In this document: positions 1 through 8,501 of the stretch, in pieces
How positions within the stretch are numbered: the first letter of the stretch is position 1
Layout: every line of letters starts with the position of its first letter
Assembly: GCA_036393335.1 (NCBI GenBank)
Contig: DASWHD010000163.1
Span: 1 to 16,413 of the forward strand
Direction of reading: 5' to 3'
DNA from: DASWHD01 sp036393335
GTDB taxonomy: Bacteria; CG2-30-53-67; CG2-30-70-394
Length of the DNA: 16,413 bases
Made by a program: the position numbers and the translations under genes
Notes under the pieces: generated by a model
Databases searched by the model: none
What the model was told of the DNA's origin: nothing
Seen by the model: only the letters and a program-made list of their open reading frames with translations

Positions 1-172
1 TTTCGAGCGGGGGTCTCCTGGTTTCCTGGCTTCCCGCGTTCCTCACATTACCTGCCGCATGGTTCGCGACTGCGCGGCAAGCCGCGACAGGCGGCGACGA
101 TCCAACCCATGCCTTCCGACCACCTCTGCGTGCCCTGCGCCTCGGCGCGAGAGTCATTCACAGATGCTGACG
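1..172. other. Left-edge non-coding stretch, no gene recognised
   Basis: This stretch lies downstream of the outer membrane protein gene that ends at 173 on the minus strand. Open frames cross it on both strands, but they look like composition artefacts of high GC and resemble no protein I recognise. A small stem-loop is visible at 73-86 (CGCGG, loop CAAG, CCGCG). It has no T-run on either side, so I do not call it a terminator. A 17-base segment at 46-62 resembles 8178-8194 with two differences. Confidence 0.5.
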
Positions 173-1888
173 CTAGAACCGCGTGGTAGTGAGGAAGCTG
201 ATCTTCGGGTCGCCGTTGTCGCCGTCCACGTCGTTCAGGGGCCAGGCCACGTCCAGGCGCACCACCTGCTCGCTCGCCGCCGCGGGCCATGCCAGGCGCA
301 GGCCGAAGCCGGCGCCGGTGGCCAGGTCGGCGAGGTCCACCGCCTCGCCTCCCTCCCACACGTAGCCGGTATCCACGAAGACGATCCCCCCCAGGGCCAG
401 GAGGTCTGCCACGCGGAGGTCCGAAAAGATCCGGTCCTCGGCCGTGGCCCGCAGCCGGCGTTTGCCGGTGATGGCGTGGTTGGTGTAACCACGCAGGCCG
501 GTGGACTCGCCGACGGAGAGGAAGCGGTCGTCGAGGCGGTCGGTGAGCAGGAAGTCGGCGCGCCCGAGGAGGGTGTGATGCAGCCCCGCGCCGTCGATCG
601 GCGTCTCCCGGACCACCCACAGCACGCCGCCCCCGGCCTGCAGGTTGTCCACCCGGCCGGCATGGAGGCGTCCCGAGGCGGCGGCCGAGCCGCTCAGGAA
701 GTGGCCCGGGCGGAAGGCGATCCCCTGGGTGTCGCTCATGGCGAACAGGACCTCGTCGCCGTCGGCGCCGAGGCTGGCGCCGGAAAACCCCACCTCCAGG
801 GAGAAGTCGTTGCCCAGGTTCAGGTACTCGGGCCGGTCGAAGTGATCGACCCGGCGTTCCGTGACGTAGTGCACCCCGAGACGGCGGTAGTTCACGCCGA
901 TGGCCGCCTCCGTGCGATCCGACGGCGGCGGTGCCAAAGTCTCGGCGGTCGCCTGGAAGTCCCGTTCGGAACGGCTGGCGAACAGCCCCACGCGGTGCAC
1001 CACCGGCGTGCCGGCCACCGGCGCATAGGCGAGATCGCCGCGCACGCTCTGGCGGCGAGCTCGGTACTCGTTGGCCGTCACCCCGTCGTCGATCAGGACC
1101 TCATCGCCGCGCCGATGGCTCGCCGCGAACCCGCCCGCCCAGCGGGTCTCCAAGGAATAGAACGGGTGGGAGACGGCGGCGGCGGCCGACTCCCCGCTGC
1201 CGAAGTCGAGACCGGAGAGCGACCAGCGCCAGCGGCTGCCGAGGACCCGCGGGTCGAGGTAGCTCACCCCGACCTGCGGATCGCCAAACCGGTTGGCAAA
1301 GGTCGCCTGGATCCGCTTGCCGCGCCCGAAGAGGTTGGACTCGCGCAGCCCCACGGTCCAAGCGGTGCCCGCGTCGACCATCGCCAGGTCGAGGATCGGC
1401 TCCAGCGACCAGGCGTCGCGGGTCGCCACCTTCACCCGCACCCGGTTGTCGGACAGCGGCTCGCAGGCGATCTCCTCGCGCCGCAACACGCCGAGGTCGC
1501 GCAGGTTGCGCAGGGTCTCCTCGATCCGCTCCCGGTCGAGGGGCTCGCCGACCGCAAACAGCAGCTCCTGCTCGATCAGCCCGGGCCGGCTCAACGGGTG
1601 GAAGCGATTGACCGTCGCGGCGGGCAGCCAGTCGGGTAGATCGTCGTCGTCCGTGAACATCGGGCCACGCTCCACCTCCACCTCCGCGATCATCGGTGCG
1701 GCGGCGTACAGCGGCTCGCAGGTCGGGGCGTCCTGCGCCCGGACGCCGCTGGCCGCCAGGAGCAGGGTCGCGGCCGGCAGGGCAAACCACGCCGCCCGAT
1801 GTACTGGGTCGACACGCCTCCGGGCGGAGAGACCCACCGCCCCCGGCGCGGCGGTACGATGGGTCCTCCCGCGAGACCACGATCCCAT
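173..1888 (-). CDS. Omp85-superfamily outer membrane protein (POTRA + 16-strand-type beta-barrel)
   Basis: Predicted 571-residue outer membrane protein. The N-terminus is Arg-rich, followed by a hydrophobic stretch ending in VRA before QDAP, consistent with a signal peptide cleaved after residue 51. Residues about 66-165 have the alternating pattern of a POTRA domain, including a helix with IEETLRNLRDLGVL. The rest is a predicted beta-barrel of alternating aromatic and polar strands. GLRGY at 464-468 matches the (V/I)RG(F/Y) loop-6 signature of BamA/TamA-type proteins, and the chain ends in Phe, as expected for insertion by the Bam machine. At 571 residues with one clear POTRA it is shorter than BamA (about 800 residues, five POTRAs), so I do not call it bamA. 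The ATG at 1888 starts 2 nt after the stop of the upstream amidotransferase gene, so the pair is probably co-transcribed and translationally coupled. Transport or assembly substrate unknown. Confidence 0.85.
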   Translation of the reverse strand: MGSWSRGRTHRTAAPGAVGLSARRRVDPVHRAAWFALPAATLLLAASGVRAQDAPTCEPLYAAAPMIAEVEVERGPMFTDDDDLPDWLPAATVNRFHPLSRPGLIEQELLFAVGEPLDRERIEETLRNLRDLGVLRREEIACEPLSDNRVRVKVATRDAWSLEPILDLAMVDAGTAWTVGLRESNLFGRGKRIQATFANRFGDPQVGVSYLDPRVLGSRWRWSLSGLDFGSGESAAAAVSHPFYSLETRWAGGFAASHRRGDEVLIDDGVTANEYRARRQSVRGDLAYAPVAGTPVVHRVGLFASRSERDFQATAETLAPPPSDRTEAAIGVNYRRLGVHYVTERRVDHFDRPEYLNLGNDFSLEVGFSGASLGADGDEVLFAMSDTQGIAFRPGHFLSGSAAASGRLHAGRVDNLQAGGGVLWVVRETPIDGAGLHHTLLGRADFLLTDRLDDRFLSVGESTGLRGYTNHAITGKRRLRATAEDRIFSDLRVADLLALGGIVFVDTGYVWEGGEAVDLADLATGAGFGLRLAWPAAASEQVVRLDVAWPLNDVDGDNGDPKISFLTTTRF

Positions 1889-1890
1889 CG

Positions 1891-2730
1891 CTACCTCACC
1901 CGGTGCAGGGTCATCCCGGCGTCGACGCACACCATCTCCCCGGCCGCCATGGGCGACCAGACGTTCTCCCCCTGGAGCGGCTCGCTGGAGAAGATCAGGT
2001 GGTTCACCGGGCCGGCGCTCGCGCGCTCGCACTGCGGCGCGAACTTCGGGCAGGTGTCGCGTTCGGGACAACACCGCTTGTAGGTGGAGTAGTAGAGGGC
2101 CTTGCCCCCCTGGTGGGCCGCCATCACCCCGCCGTTGGTGAGGAGGAAGGTGAGGTAGGTCTCTTCGGGATCGCCGTCGTCGTCCGGATGAAAATCGCCG
2201 ACCGAGGCGACGAGCCGGGACCGGGTCGCCGCCATCGCGGCGCACACCTCCGCCACCGGGTAGTCGCGGGCGCGTAAGTCGCCGCGCCGGCCCAGCTCGC
2301 TGAGGAGGAGGTAGAAGATCACCTCGCTGTCGGTCTCCCCGAGGATGAAGGGGCGCAGCTCCGGGTCGATCGCCGCCACCAGGCGGGGGCGCACGGAGGC
2401 GAACCCCTTGAGGTTGCCGTTGTGGGCGAAGACCCACGGGCCGTACTGGAAGGGGTGGGTGTTGATGACCGATAGCTCCCCCTGGGTCGCCTTGCGCAGG
2501 TGGGCGACCACCGTCTCCGAGGTCACCACGCCGGAGACGCGGCGAAATAGGGAACACGCCAGGGCGGAACGGGGCGATTTGACCAGGTGCGGTGCGCCCG
2601 CGCGATAGTACGCCACGCCCCAGCCGTCGGGATGGCGCTTGCTCTGGGAGACCAAGGCGTTGTCGGCGCTCACCAGGCTAGCGTGCACGCGGCTCGACAG
2701 CACCGAGCGGAAGCCGAATAGCCGACACAT
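1891..2730 (-). CDS. Class II glutamine amidotransferase (YafJ/GATase_4-like)
   Basis: Predicted 279-residue cytosolic N-terminal-nucleophile amidotransferase domain protein. Cys2 directly follows the initiator Met (MCRLFGF), so the start is fixed by the catalytic nucleophile. Other family signatures follow in order: HPDGWGVAYY at 33-42, VVAHLRKAT at 73-81, NTHPF at 89-93 and FAHNGNL at 100-106. These shape the glutamine-binding and oxyanion pocket. The family releases ammonia from glutamine. No synthase domain is fused, so the acceptor is unknown. A Cys-rich insert (RCCPERDTCP and a further Cys about 7 residues on) lies near residues 220-240. It reads like a conserved feature of one YafJ-like subgroup and could bind a metal. 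The gene is followed after 2 nt by the Omp85-type gene. Known members of the broad family include E. coli YafJ and EgtC. A role in ergothioneine synthesis is not supported here, since no egt genes are present in the window. Confidence 0.88.
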   Translation of the reverse strand: MCRLFGFRSVLSSRVHASLVSADNALVSQSKRHPDGWGVAYYRAGAPHLVKSPRSALACSLFRRVSGVVTSETVVAHLRKATQGELSVINTHPFQYGPWVFAHNGNLKGFASVRPRLVAAIDPELRPFILGETDSEVIFYLLLSELGRRGDLRARDYPVAEVCAAMAATRSRLVASVGDFHPDDDGDPEETYLTFLLTNGGVMAAHQGGKALYYSTYKRCCPERDTCPKFAPQCERASAGPVNHLIFSSEPLQGENVWSPMAAGEMVCVDAGMTLHRVR

Positions 2731-2822
2731 GGTGAAATCTTACGGCCGACTCACGGAATGGTTGAGAGTGTCCACCTGAGGGCTTATGGGTACCTCGCGC
2801 AGAGACGCGGCCCCCTCCGTAG

Positions 2823-2890
2823 GGCGGATGCCCGAAGGGCGATCCGCCGGTGGCGATGCAGGATGGCGGAACCGCCGGCGGCGTTCCGCC
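2823..2890. repeat. REP-like double palindrome between radical SAM and amidotransferase genes
   Basis: Two adjacent inverted repeats. The first has arms GGCGGAT (2823-2829) and ATCCGCC (2842-2848). The second has arms GGCGGAAC (2865-2872) and GTTCCGCC (2883-2890), with the palindrome CCGCCGGCGG inside (2872-2881). The arms share the GGCGGAWN core, so the two look like copies of one unit. It resembles the dispersed intergenic GGCGGAT...ATCCGCC palindromes common in proteobacterial genomes. It lies 3' of the radical SAM gene and 5' of the amidotransferase gene, so it may help end or stabilise the upstream transcript. Its dispersed nature cannot be shown from one window. Confidence 0.6.
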
Positions 2891-2953
2891 CTGAGGTGCA
2901 AAAGCTGTCGCCGCAGGTGTGAGGGGCGGAAGGCCGACCGGGTGGGAGCGGTC

Positions 2954-4696
2954 TCAACATACCCCGCACTTGTGGCACCCGACCAGATCGGGCGGGCAGG
3001 GGCGGTTGGTCTTGCCCTTCATGCCGCGTGCCTCTTCGCGGCGCAGGTAGGCGGGCATGAGACCGGTGGTGATGTGGCCCCAAGGCAGGGGCGCATCGTG
3101 GGGAATGGGCCGGTGGAGGTCGGTGCCGGTGGTCGCCAGCCAGCCGGGGAGGACCTTACGCCACCGGCCGCCGGCCGCGGCCACGCCCTCCAGCAGGTCG
3201 GCGGCGCGCCGGTCGGCACGGGAGAGGGCCGCCTCCACGAGGGTCTGCTGAGGGGCCTCGGCGTTGAGCCGTACGTTGCCCAGGGCCGCGAACGCCTCGT
3301 GCAACCGGGCGACCTTCGCCGCCACGGATGCCAACCCCTCCAGGGGGGTCCACTGGAAGGGCGTGTGGGGCTTGGGGATGAACTGGTTCAGGGAGACCGT
3401 CAGCCGGCCGGTATGGCCGGCGCGGCGCCAGTGGGGCAAGAAGACCTCACGGATCTTGGTGACCAGGTCGACGATCGCCGCCACGTCCGCGTCGCTCTCG
3501 CCGGGCAGCCCCACCATCATGTAGAGCTTCGCCGAGTCGATCCCGGCCGCGGCGAGGTTCTCCGCCGCCGCGAGGATCTCCGGCTCCTGGAACTCCTTGC
3601 TGATCACGTCCCGCATCCGCGCCGACCCCGCCTCCGGCGCCAGGGTCAGGGAGCGGTTGCCCGACCGCACCAGGGCCGCGACCACCTCGCGGCCGAGGTG
3701 GTCGATGCGGATCGACGACGGCGAGACCTCCCCGCCCAGGGCCGCGATCCCCTCTACGAGGGCGAGGAAGTCCGGGTGGTCCGACGGGGACGGCGCCACC
3801 AATCCCACGCGCCGGCTCCAGCGCAACCCCTCCCGGACCTCGTCCAGCAAGGCGGCGAGGGGCCGGTGACGCGGCGGGTTATCGAAGTGGCCGGCGGTGC
3901 AGAAGCGGCATTGCCGGGGGCAGCCGCGAGAGATCTCCAGGAGGAACATCTCCCCGAAGGCGCAGTCCGGGGTGAGAAACCGCGAGTGGGTCGGGAGACC
4001 CGCGAGGGTGGGGAGCCACTGGCGCACCACCGCCGCCGGCACCCCGTCCTGGGCTGTCAGGCCGACAAAGCGGCCCTGGCCGTCGATCTCCGCGTGGTAG
4101 GCGGCGGGCAGGTAGAGGCCTGGCTGGTGCACCAGTGCGGCCTGCACCGCCGCGCGATCACGGGTGGTCGCCCGCAGCTCCCGGAGGGTCATCAGGATCC
4201 CGGGCAGGGCCCCCTCCGCCTCGCCGATGAAGACCATGTCGGCAAACGGCGCCACCGGCTCCGGATTCAGGGAGGCCCCGGTGCCACCCACCAGAACCTG
4301 CGGCCACGCCGCCCGGCGCCGGGCAGCGCGCGGCTCGATACCGGCGGCGCCGAGCATCTGGACCAGGTGCAGATAATCGGTCTCGAATGGCGCGGCGAAT
4401 GCGACCACGTCGAAGGCGTCGAGGGGGCGGCCGCTCTCCAGCGACACCGGCCGCCAGTCGGGGCGTGGGCGCCCCTGCCGGTCCATGGGCAGGAAGACCC
4501 GCTCGCAGGTGGTGTCGGCCTGCTCCCCGACGATGCGGCAGACGGTCTGGAACCCCAGGTTGGCCATGCCCACCGGGTAGGTGTTGGGAAAGACCAGGGC
4601 CACACGAAAACGGCCGCCCGCGGATGGCAGGCCGACGAGCCGCTCGCCCAACCGCCGGTGGTTCCCCCCTCGCCCAGTGGTCCACACGCGGCGCAT
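2954..4696 (-). CDS. B12-binding-domain-type radical SAM protein, function unknown
   Basis: Predicted 580-residue cytosolic enzyme. Residues about 30-160 form a Rossmann-like region with VALVFPNTYPVGMANLG and, further on, a GEAEG motif, as in cobalamin-binding-domain radical SAM proteins. The radical SAM cluster motif CPRQCRFC has Cys259, Cys263 and Cys266 (CxxxCxxC), the ligands of the 4Fe-4S cluster that cleaves S-adenosylmethionine. Later motifs typical of the TIM barrel include APEAGS, KLYMMVGLPGE and the strand around SLNQFIPKPHTPFQW. The chain ends in a second Cys cluster, C567 and C574-C577-C580 (last residues CHKCGVC), which could hold an auxiliary cluster or metal. The GGKPHTPFQ-like part recalls methylthiotransferase-type and uncharacterised B12 radical SAM families, but I cannot assign a substrate. 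The ATG at 4696 has a G-rich ribosome-binding region (GGGGG) 8-12 nt upstream. Upstream in-frame codons lack a better start. Confidence 0.82.
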   Translation of the reverse strand: MRRVWTTGRGGNHRRLGERLVGLPSAGGRFRVALVFPNTYPVGMANLGFQTVCRIVGEQADTTCERVFLPMDRQGRPRPDWRPVSLESGRPLDAFDVVAFAAPFETDYLHLVQMLGAAGIEPRAARRRAAWPQVLVGGTGASLNPEPVAPFADMVFIGEAEGALPGILMTLRELRATTRDRAAVQAALVHQPGLYLPAAYHAEIDGQGRFVGLTAQDGVPAAVVRQWLPTLAGLPTHSRFLTPDCAFGEMFLLEISRGCPRQCRFCTAGHFDNPPRHRPLAALLDEVREGLRWSRRVGLVAPSPSDHPDFLALVEGIAALGGEVSPSSIRIDHLGREVVAALVRSGNRSLTLAPEAGSARMRDVISKEFQEPEILAAAENLAAAGIDSAKLYMMVGLPGESDADVAAIVDLVTKIREVFLPHWRRAGHTGRLTVSLNQFIPKPHTPFQWTPLEGLASVAAKVARLHEAFAALGNVRLNAEAPQQTLVEAALSRADRRAADLLEGVAAAGGRWRKVLPGWLATTGTDLHRPIPHDAPLPWGHITTGLMPAYLRREEARGMKGKTNRPCPPDLVGCHKCGVC

Positions 4697-4894
4697 CCTT
4701 ATACCCCCGTTTTTCTCAAGATGAGACGCGGCCCCCCCGGCCCGCCGGCCATCGCCCCGCGCCGCAGCCTCAGAATGAAACCTGCCCCGACCGCAACCGT
4801 CCTCCGGCGAGCCGGGCGGCATGGAGAGGAAGATGTCCAACGCGTTGTTTCTACTCGGTGCCATCCCGTTCTATCCCGCCATGTCACACGCCAC

Positions 4895-4908
4895 TGCCAA
4901 AAATGGCA
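4895..4908. promoter_or_regulatory. Inverted repeat overlapping the -24 element of the first activator gene
   Basis: TGCCA (4895-4899), four A residues, then TGGCA (4904-4908). The right arm is the -24 element itself, so a protein bound to this dyad would compete with sigma-54 holoenzyme. It could equally be a chance match built on the promoter sequence. A TGTCAC element lies just upstream at 4882-4887. Confidence 0.35.
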
Positions 4909-4919
4909 TATCCTTTGCA
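4904..4919 (+). promoter_or_regulatory. Candidate sigma-54 (-24/-12) promoter of the first activator gene
   Basis: TGGCATA-TCCT-TTGCA, against the consensus TGGCACR-N4-TTGCW. There is one mismatch (T for C at the sixth base). The invariant GG and GC dinucleotides are present at the required 10-nt separation. The predicted start of transcription is near 4930, leaving an 88-nt leader before the ATG at 5018. Because the gene encodes a sigma-54 activator, this suggests autoregulation or control by its paralogue. Confidence 0.65.
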
Positions 4920-5017
4920 CGGCCTTGCCGTGTCCGCCAGCAACCACACCCTTTGGCGACTGACCCTTGAACCGCCGGACAACGACCACACCCGGCCTCA
5001 GCCCGCGCCCAGCATCC

Positions 5018-6466
5018 ATGCCGACGACGATCGAAGTCCATCATTGGCTCGAGACTCACGATGCCCCCTTCGTGCTGCTCGATGAAGAGTTGCGGGTCGT
5101 TGCCGCCAACCGCGCCTACGGCGCCACTTTCCAGGTCGACCCAGACACCCTGGTCGGTCGGCCGGGCCACTCCTTGGCCCATCACGGGGCGGCGCCCGCG
5201 CCCATGCGTGCGGTGGACCCGTACTATAGTGCCATCGCCACCCGGGACAGGACGAGCTGGCTGCAGACCTATTTCGATGAGCATGCCCGGGTCCACTGGG
5301 TCCGGATTACCCTTTTCCCCCTGCAGGCGGAGGATGGCACGCCGCTGTTCGGCGAGTTGATCCAAGAGGTTGCCTCGCAAGAGACGGCCGTCGACCCGGC
5401 CGGAAAGTCGCACACTATGGTCGGCTACTCACCGGCCTTTGCGGAGACCGTCGAGAAGCTCACGCTGGCCGCCGACGCCTCCGGCGTGGTGCTCATCCAG
5501 GGGGAGACCGGTACCGGAAAGGAGCTTGCTGCGGCCTTCATCCACCGCAACTCGGCGCGCAGCACCGGGCCGTTCCTGTGTCTGGATTGCGCCTCACTGC
5601 CGGAGTCGTTGTGCGAGAGCGAGGTCTTCGGCCACGAGCGCGGCTCATTCACCGGCTCCATCGGCACCAAACGGGGCCTCTTTGAGTTGGCCCACGGCGG
5701 CACCCTGTTCCTCGATGAGATCGGGGAGATGCCCCTCGCCATGCAGGCCAAGCTGCTGCGCGTGCTGGAGTCCAGCACCTTCCGCCGCGTCGGGGGGGAA
5801 CGCCCGATCCAGGTCGACGTGCGCATCGTCTGTGCCACGAACCGTGAGCTATGGGACTGTGTGCATGCCGGATCGTTCCGCGAGGACCTTTACTACCGCG
5901 TGGCCTGCTTCTGCGTGCGCATGCCCCCGCTGCGCGATCGCCTCGCCGACATCCCCCTTTTGGTGGACGAGATCTTGCGCCACTGCCGGTCATCGCAGGG
6001 CGACGGGCGGATCACGATCTCGCCGTCCGCCGTCGCCTTGCTCAGCCACTACGACTACCCGGGAAACGTGCGGGAGCTGCGCAACATCCTGGAGGTCGCG
6101 GTCGCTTCCAGCGACACCCTTGAGGTCGACGCGAAGCTCATCGAGGAGCTACTCGCTGGGCGCAGCGAGGCGCGTCGCGGCCCCGACCGCGAGGCCCACC
6201 TTGGACGACTCTTCTCCTCCCGCGGCAGAGGGCGACAGGGCGACCTGGACGCCATCCATTACCCCCCAGACCCCCGATCGGTCCCCAGCACGAGCGGTTC
6301 GCCGAATGGCGCGCGACGGCGACCGCAGGATCTGGAGGCGATGGAGCGGCAATACCTCGTGCGGCTGCTCGCGGACCATGGGGGACACCGGCGCCACACG
6401 GCGGCGGCGATCGGCATCAGCGAACGTACGCTGTACCGCAAACTGAAACGCTACGGCCTGATCTAA
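5018..6466 (+). CDS. PAS-domain sigma-54-dependent transcriptional activator (degenerate sensor)
   Basis: Predicted 482-residue one-component bacterial enhancer-binding protein. It has no receiver domain, so signals should enter through the N-terminal PAS domain (about 10-120). The AAA+ domain (about 137-375) has Walker A GETGTGKE at 162-169, a GAFTGA-loop variant GSFTGS at 209-214, Walker B LFLDE with Asp233-Glu234, the CATNR strand, FREDLYYR and a PGNVRELRN motif. A Fis-type helix-turn-helix occupies the last 44 residues (GISERTLYRKLKRYGL). The ATG at 5018 is chosen because the following residues (IEVHHWLETHDAPF) align with the start of the downstream paralogue (IEIHSWLETHDQPF). No strong ribosome-binding site is visible. 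Compared with that paralogue, the PAS Cys/His set is largely lost: only the His55-His56 pair remains, with Gly50, Ala61, Trp81, Gln83 and Tyr85 at the other ligand-like positions. Likely targets are the nearby -24/-12 promoters (inference). Confidence 0.9.
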   Translation: MPTTIEVHHWLETHDAPFVLLDEELRVVAANRAYGATFQVDPDTLVGRPGHSLAHHGAAPAPMRAVDPYYSAIATRDRTSWLQTYFDEHARVHWVRITLFPLQAEDGTPLFGELIQEVASQETAVDPAGKSHTMVGYSPAFAETVEKLTLAADASGVVLIQGETGTGKELAAAFIHRNSARSTGPFLCLDCASLPESLCESEVFGHERGSFTGSIGTKRGLFELAHGGTLFLDEIGEMPLAMQAKLLRVLESSTFRRVGGERPIQVDVRIVCATNRELWDCVHAGSFREDLYYRVACFCVRMPPLRDRLADIPLLVDEILRHCRSSQGDGRITISPSAVALLSHYDYPGNVRELRNILEVAVASSDTLEVDAKLIEELLAGRSEARRGPDREAHLGRLFSSRGRGRQGDLDAIHYPPDPRSVPSTSGSPNGARRRPQDLEAMERQYLVRLLADHGGHRRHTAAAIGISERTLYRKLKRYGLI

Positions 6467-6669
6467 CCCGCATTTCTCACCATGACCCTGCTGCATAAAT
6501 CATGCGTGTTCACCTACACTTAAAAATATGATGCGGCGCGCGGCAGCCAGCGACGTGGGAGACATGGAGCAGTTCGTGGTGTGAGGAGATGTTTCCGTTT
6601 CTCGGGCGCGGGTCGTCATCGCGCAGAGGCCTACGCGGTAGGAACACTCGTCGATCCGTCGTCGCGAAC

Positions 6670-6677
6670 AGGAGAGG
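6670..6677 (+). promoter_or_regulatory. Ribosome-binding site fixing the second activator start
   Basis: AGGAGAGG lies 5 nt before the ATG at 6683. The frame is also open upstream to a GTG at 6581, but that extension is Arg-rich, lacks a ribosome-binding site and has no counterpart in the paralogue, so the ATG is preferred. The 216-nt spacer before it (6467-6682) shows no -24/-12 promoter. A TATGAT hexamer at 6527-6532 could be a -10 element, but I see no good -35 partner. Confidence 0.7.
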
Positions 6678-6682
6678 GTTCC

Positions 6683-8113
<1,431 letters not shown>

Positions 8114-8164
8114 GCCGGGGGTCGCCAGACCCGCCTGCGCGCCCGACTGGCCCTGCCCCCTGGC

Positions 8165-8208
8165 CGGCGGTGTCCTGCATTGCCTGCCGCACGGGGCAGG
8201 CGCCGCCG
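8165..8208. other. Nested stem-loop downstream of the second activator gene
   Basis: The outer arms are CGGCGG (8165-8170) and CCGCCG (8203-8208). The inner arms are GCCTGCC (8182-8188) and GGCAGGC (8195-8201), with a six-base loop. There is no T-run, so it is not a classical intrinsic terminator. It may be a transcript-end or REP-like element, since part of it (8178-8194) is nearly repeated at 46-62. Confidence 0.45.
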
Positions 8209-8209
8209 G

Positions 8210-8220
8210 GTGTCCGACAC
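8210..8220. promoter_or_regulatory. Perfect short dyad GTGTC-C-GACAC
   Basis: GTGTCCGACAC is an 11-base perfect inverted repeat about 310 nt upstream of the predicted transcription start of the oxidase gene. A looser TGTC-N6-GACA copy is present at 8312-8325. Either could be an activator binding site, but position alone is weak support, and short dyads occur by chance at this GC content. Confidence 0.3.
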
Positions 8221-8311
8221 TGCGCGCTCGTGCCTGACCACGCCCCGGGGGGCCGGCTTGCTCGTCTTGCTCGTTCACCGTCGCCTGCTCCCCGGCGCCG
8301 CGGGTACCGAC

Positions 8312-8325
8312 TGTCAGGTCCGACA
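8312..8325. promoter_or_regulatory. Dyad TGTC-N6-GACA upstream of the oxidase promoter
   Basis: TGTCAGGTCCGACA lies about 205-215 nt upstream of the predicted start of transcription. It shares half-sites with 8210-8220 and is within the range where enhancer-binding proteins act through DNA looping. Candidate operator only. Confidence 0.3.
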
Positions 8326-8439
8326 TGACGAACCCGACACAAGCTCTTTGCCCATAAATTTAGAATAAGGCTATTGGTTTCAATGTGTTTCTCCTGGCCT
8401 GCGAACGTTTTGTTCCCCGCCCGTCTGCCAGAGTGACAG

Positions 8440-8457
8440 GGCGCGTCGATTCGCGCC
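8440..8457. promoter_or_regulatory. Inverted repeat GGCGCG-N6-CGCGCC upstream of the oxidase promoter
   Basis: Arms at 8440-8445 and 8452-8457 are separated by six bases. The dyad centres about 80 nt before the predicted transcription start (near 8528), a usual distance for sigma-54 activator sites. A GTGACA element sits immediately upstream (8433-8438). GC-rich arms make a chance match quite possible. Confidence 0.35.
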
Positions 8458-8501
8458 TGCCATGAATTACGGAACCCATTGTTTTTTAACGCGAGCTCCA
8501 T

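Larger units (their letters stand above)
4697..5017. other. Divergent intergenic region (radical SAM gene / first activator)
   Basis: This region separates two divergent genes. The half near 5018 holds a sigma-54-type promoter (4904-4919), an inverted repeat overlapping it (4895-4908) and the expected leader of the activator. The half near 4697 must hold the promoter of the minus-strand radical SAM gene, but I see no convincing -35/-10 pair there. Frames open across the region do not look like real proteins. A TTG at 4967 is in frame with the activator but has no conserved sequence after it. Confidence 0.5.

Noticed and set aside
46..62. 17-base near-repeat of 8178-8194 (two mismatches)
   Set aside because: Both lie in non-coding DNA after genes and might be a dispersed element, but one imperfect short pair in a GC-rich window is not enough to call a repeat family.
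59..1639. Long plus-strand open frame opposite the outer membrane protein gene
   Set aside because: It is antisense to a gene with a signal peptide, POTRA and barrel signatures. Its translation is biased to Arg, Gly, Ala, Pro and Val with no domain, typical of shadow frames in GC-rich DNA.
6493..6505. GCAT-N5-ATGC inverted repeat before the second activator gene as operator or terminator
   Set aside because: Arms are only 4 bp with no T-run and no second copy near the other promoters.
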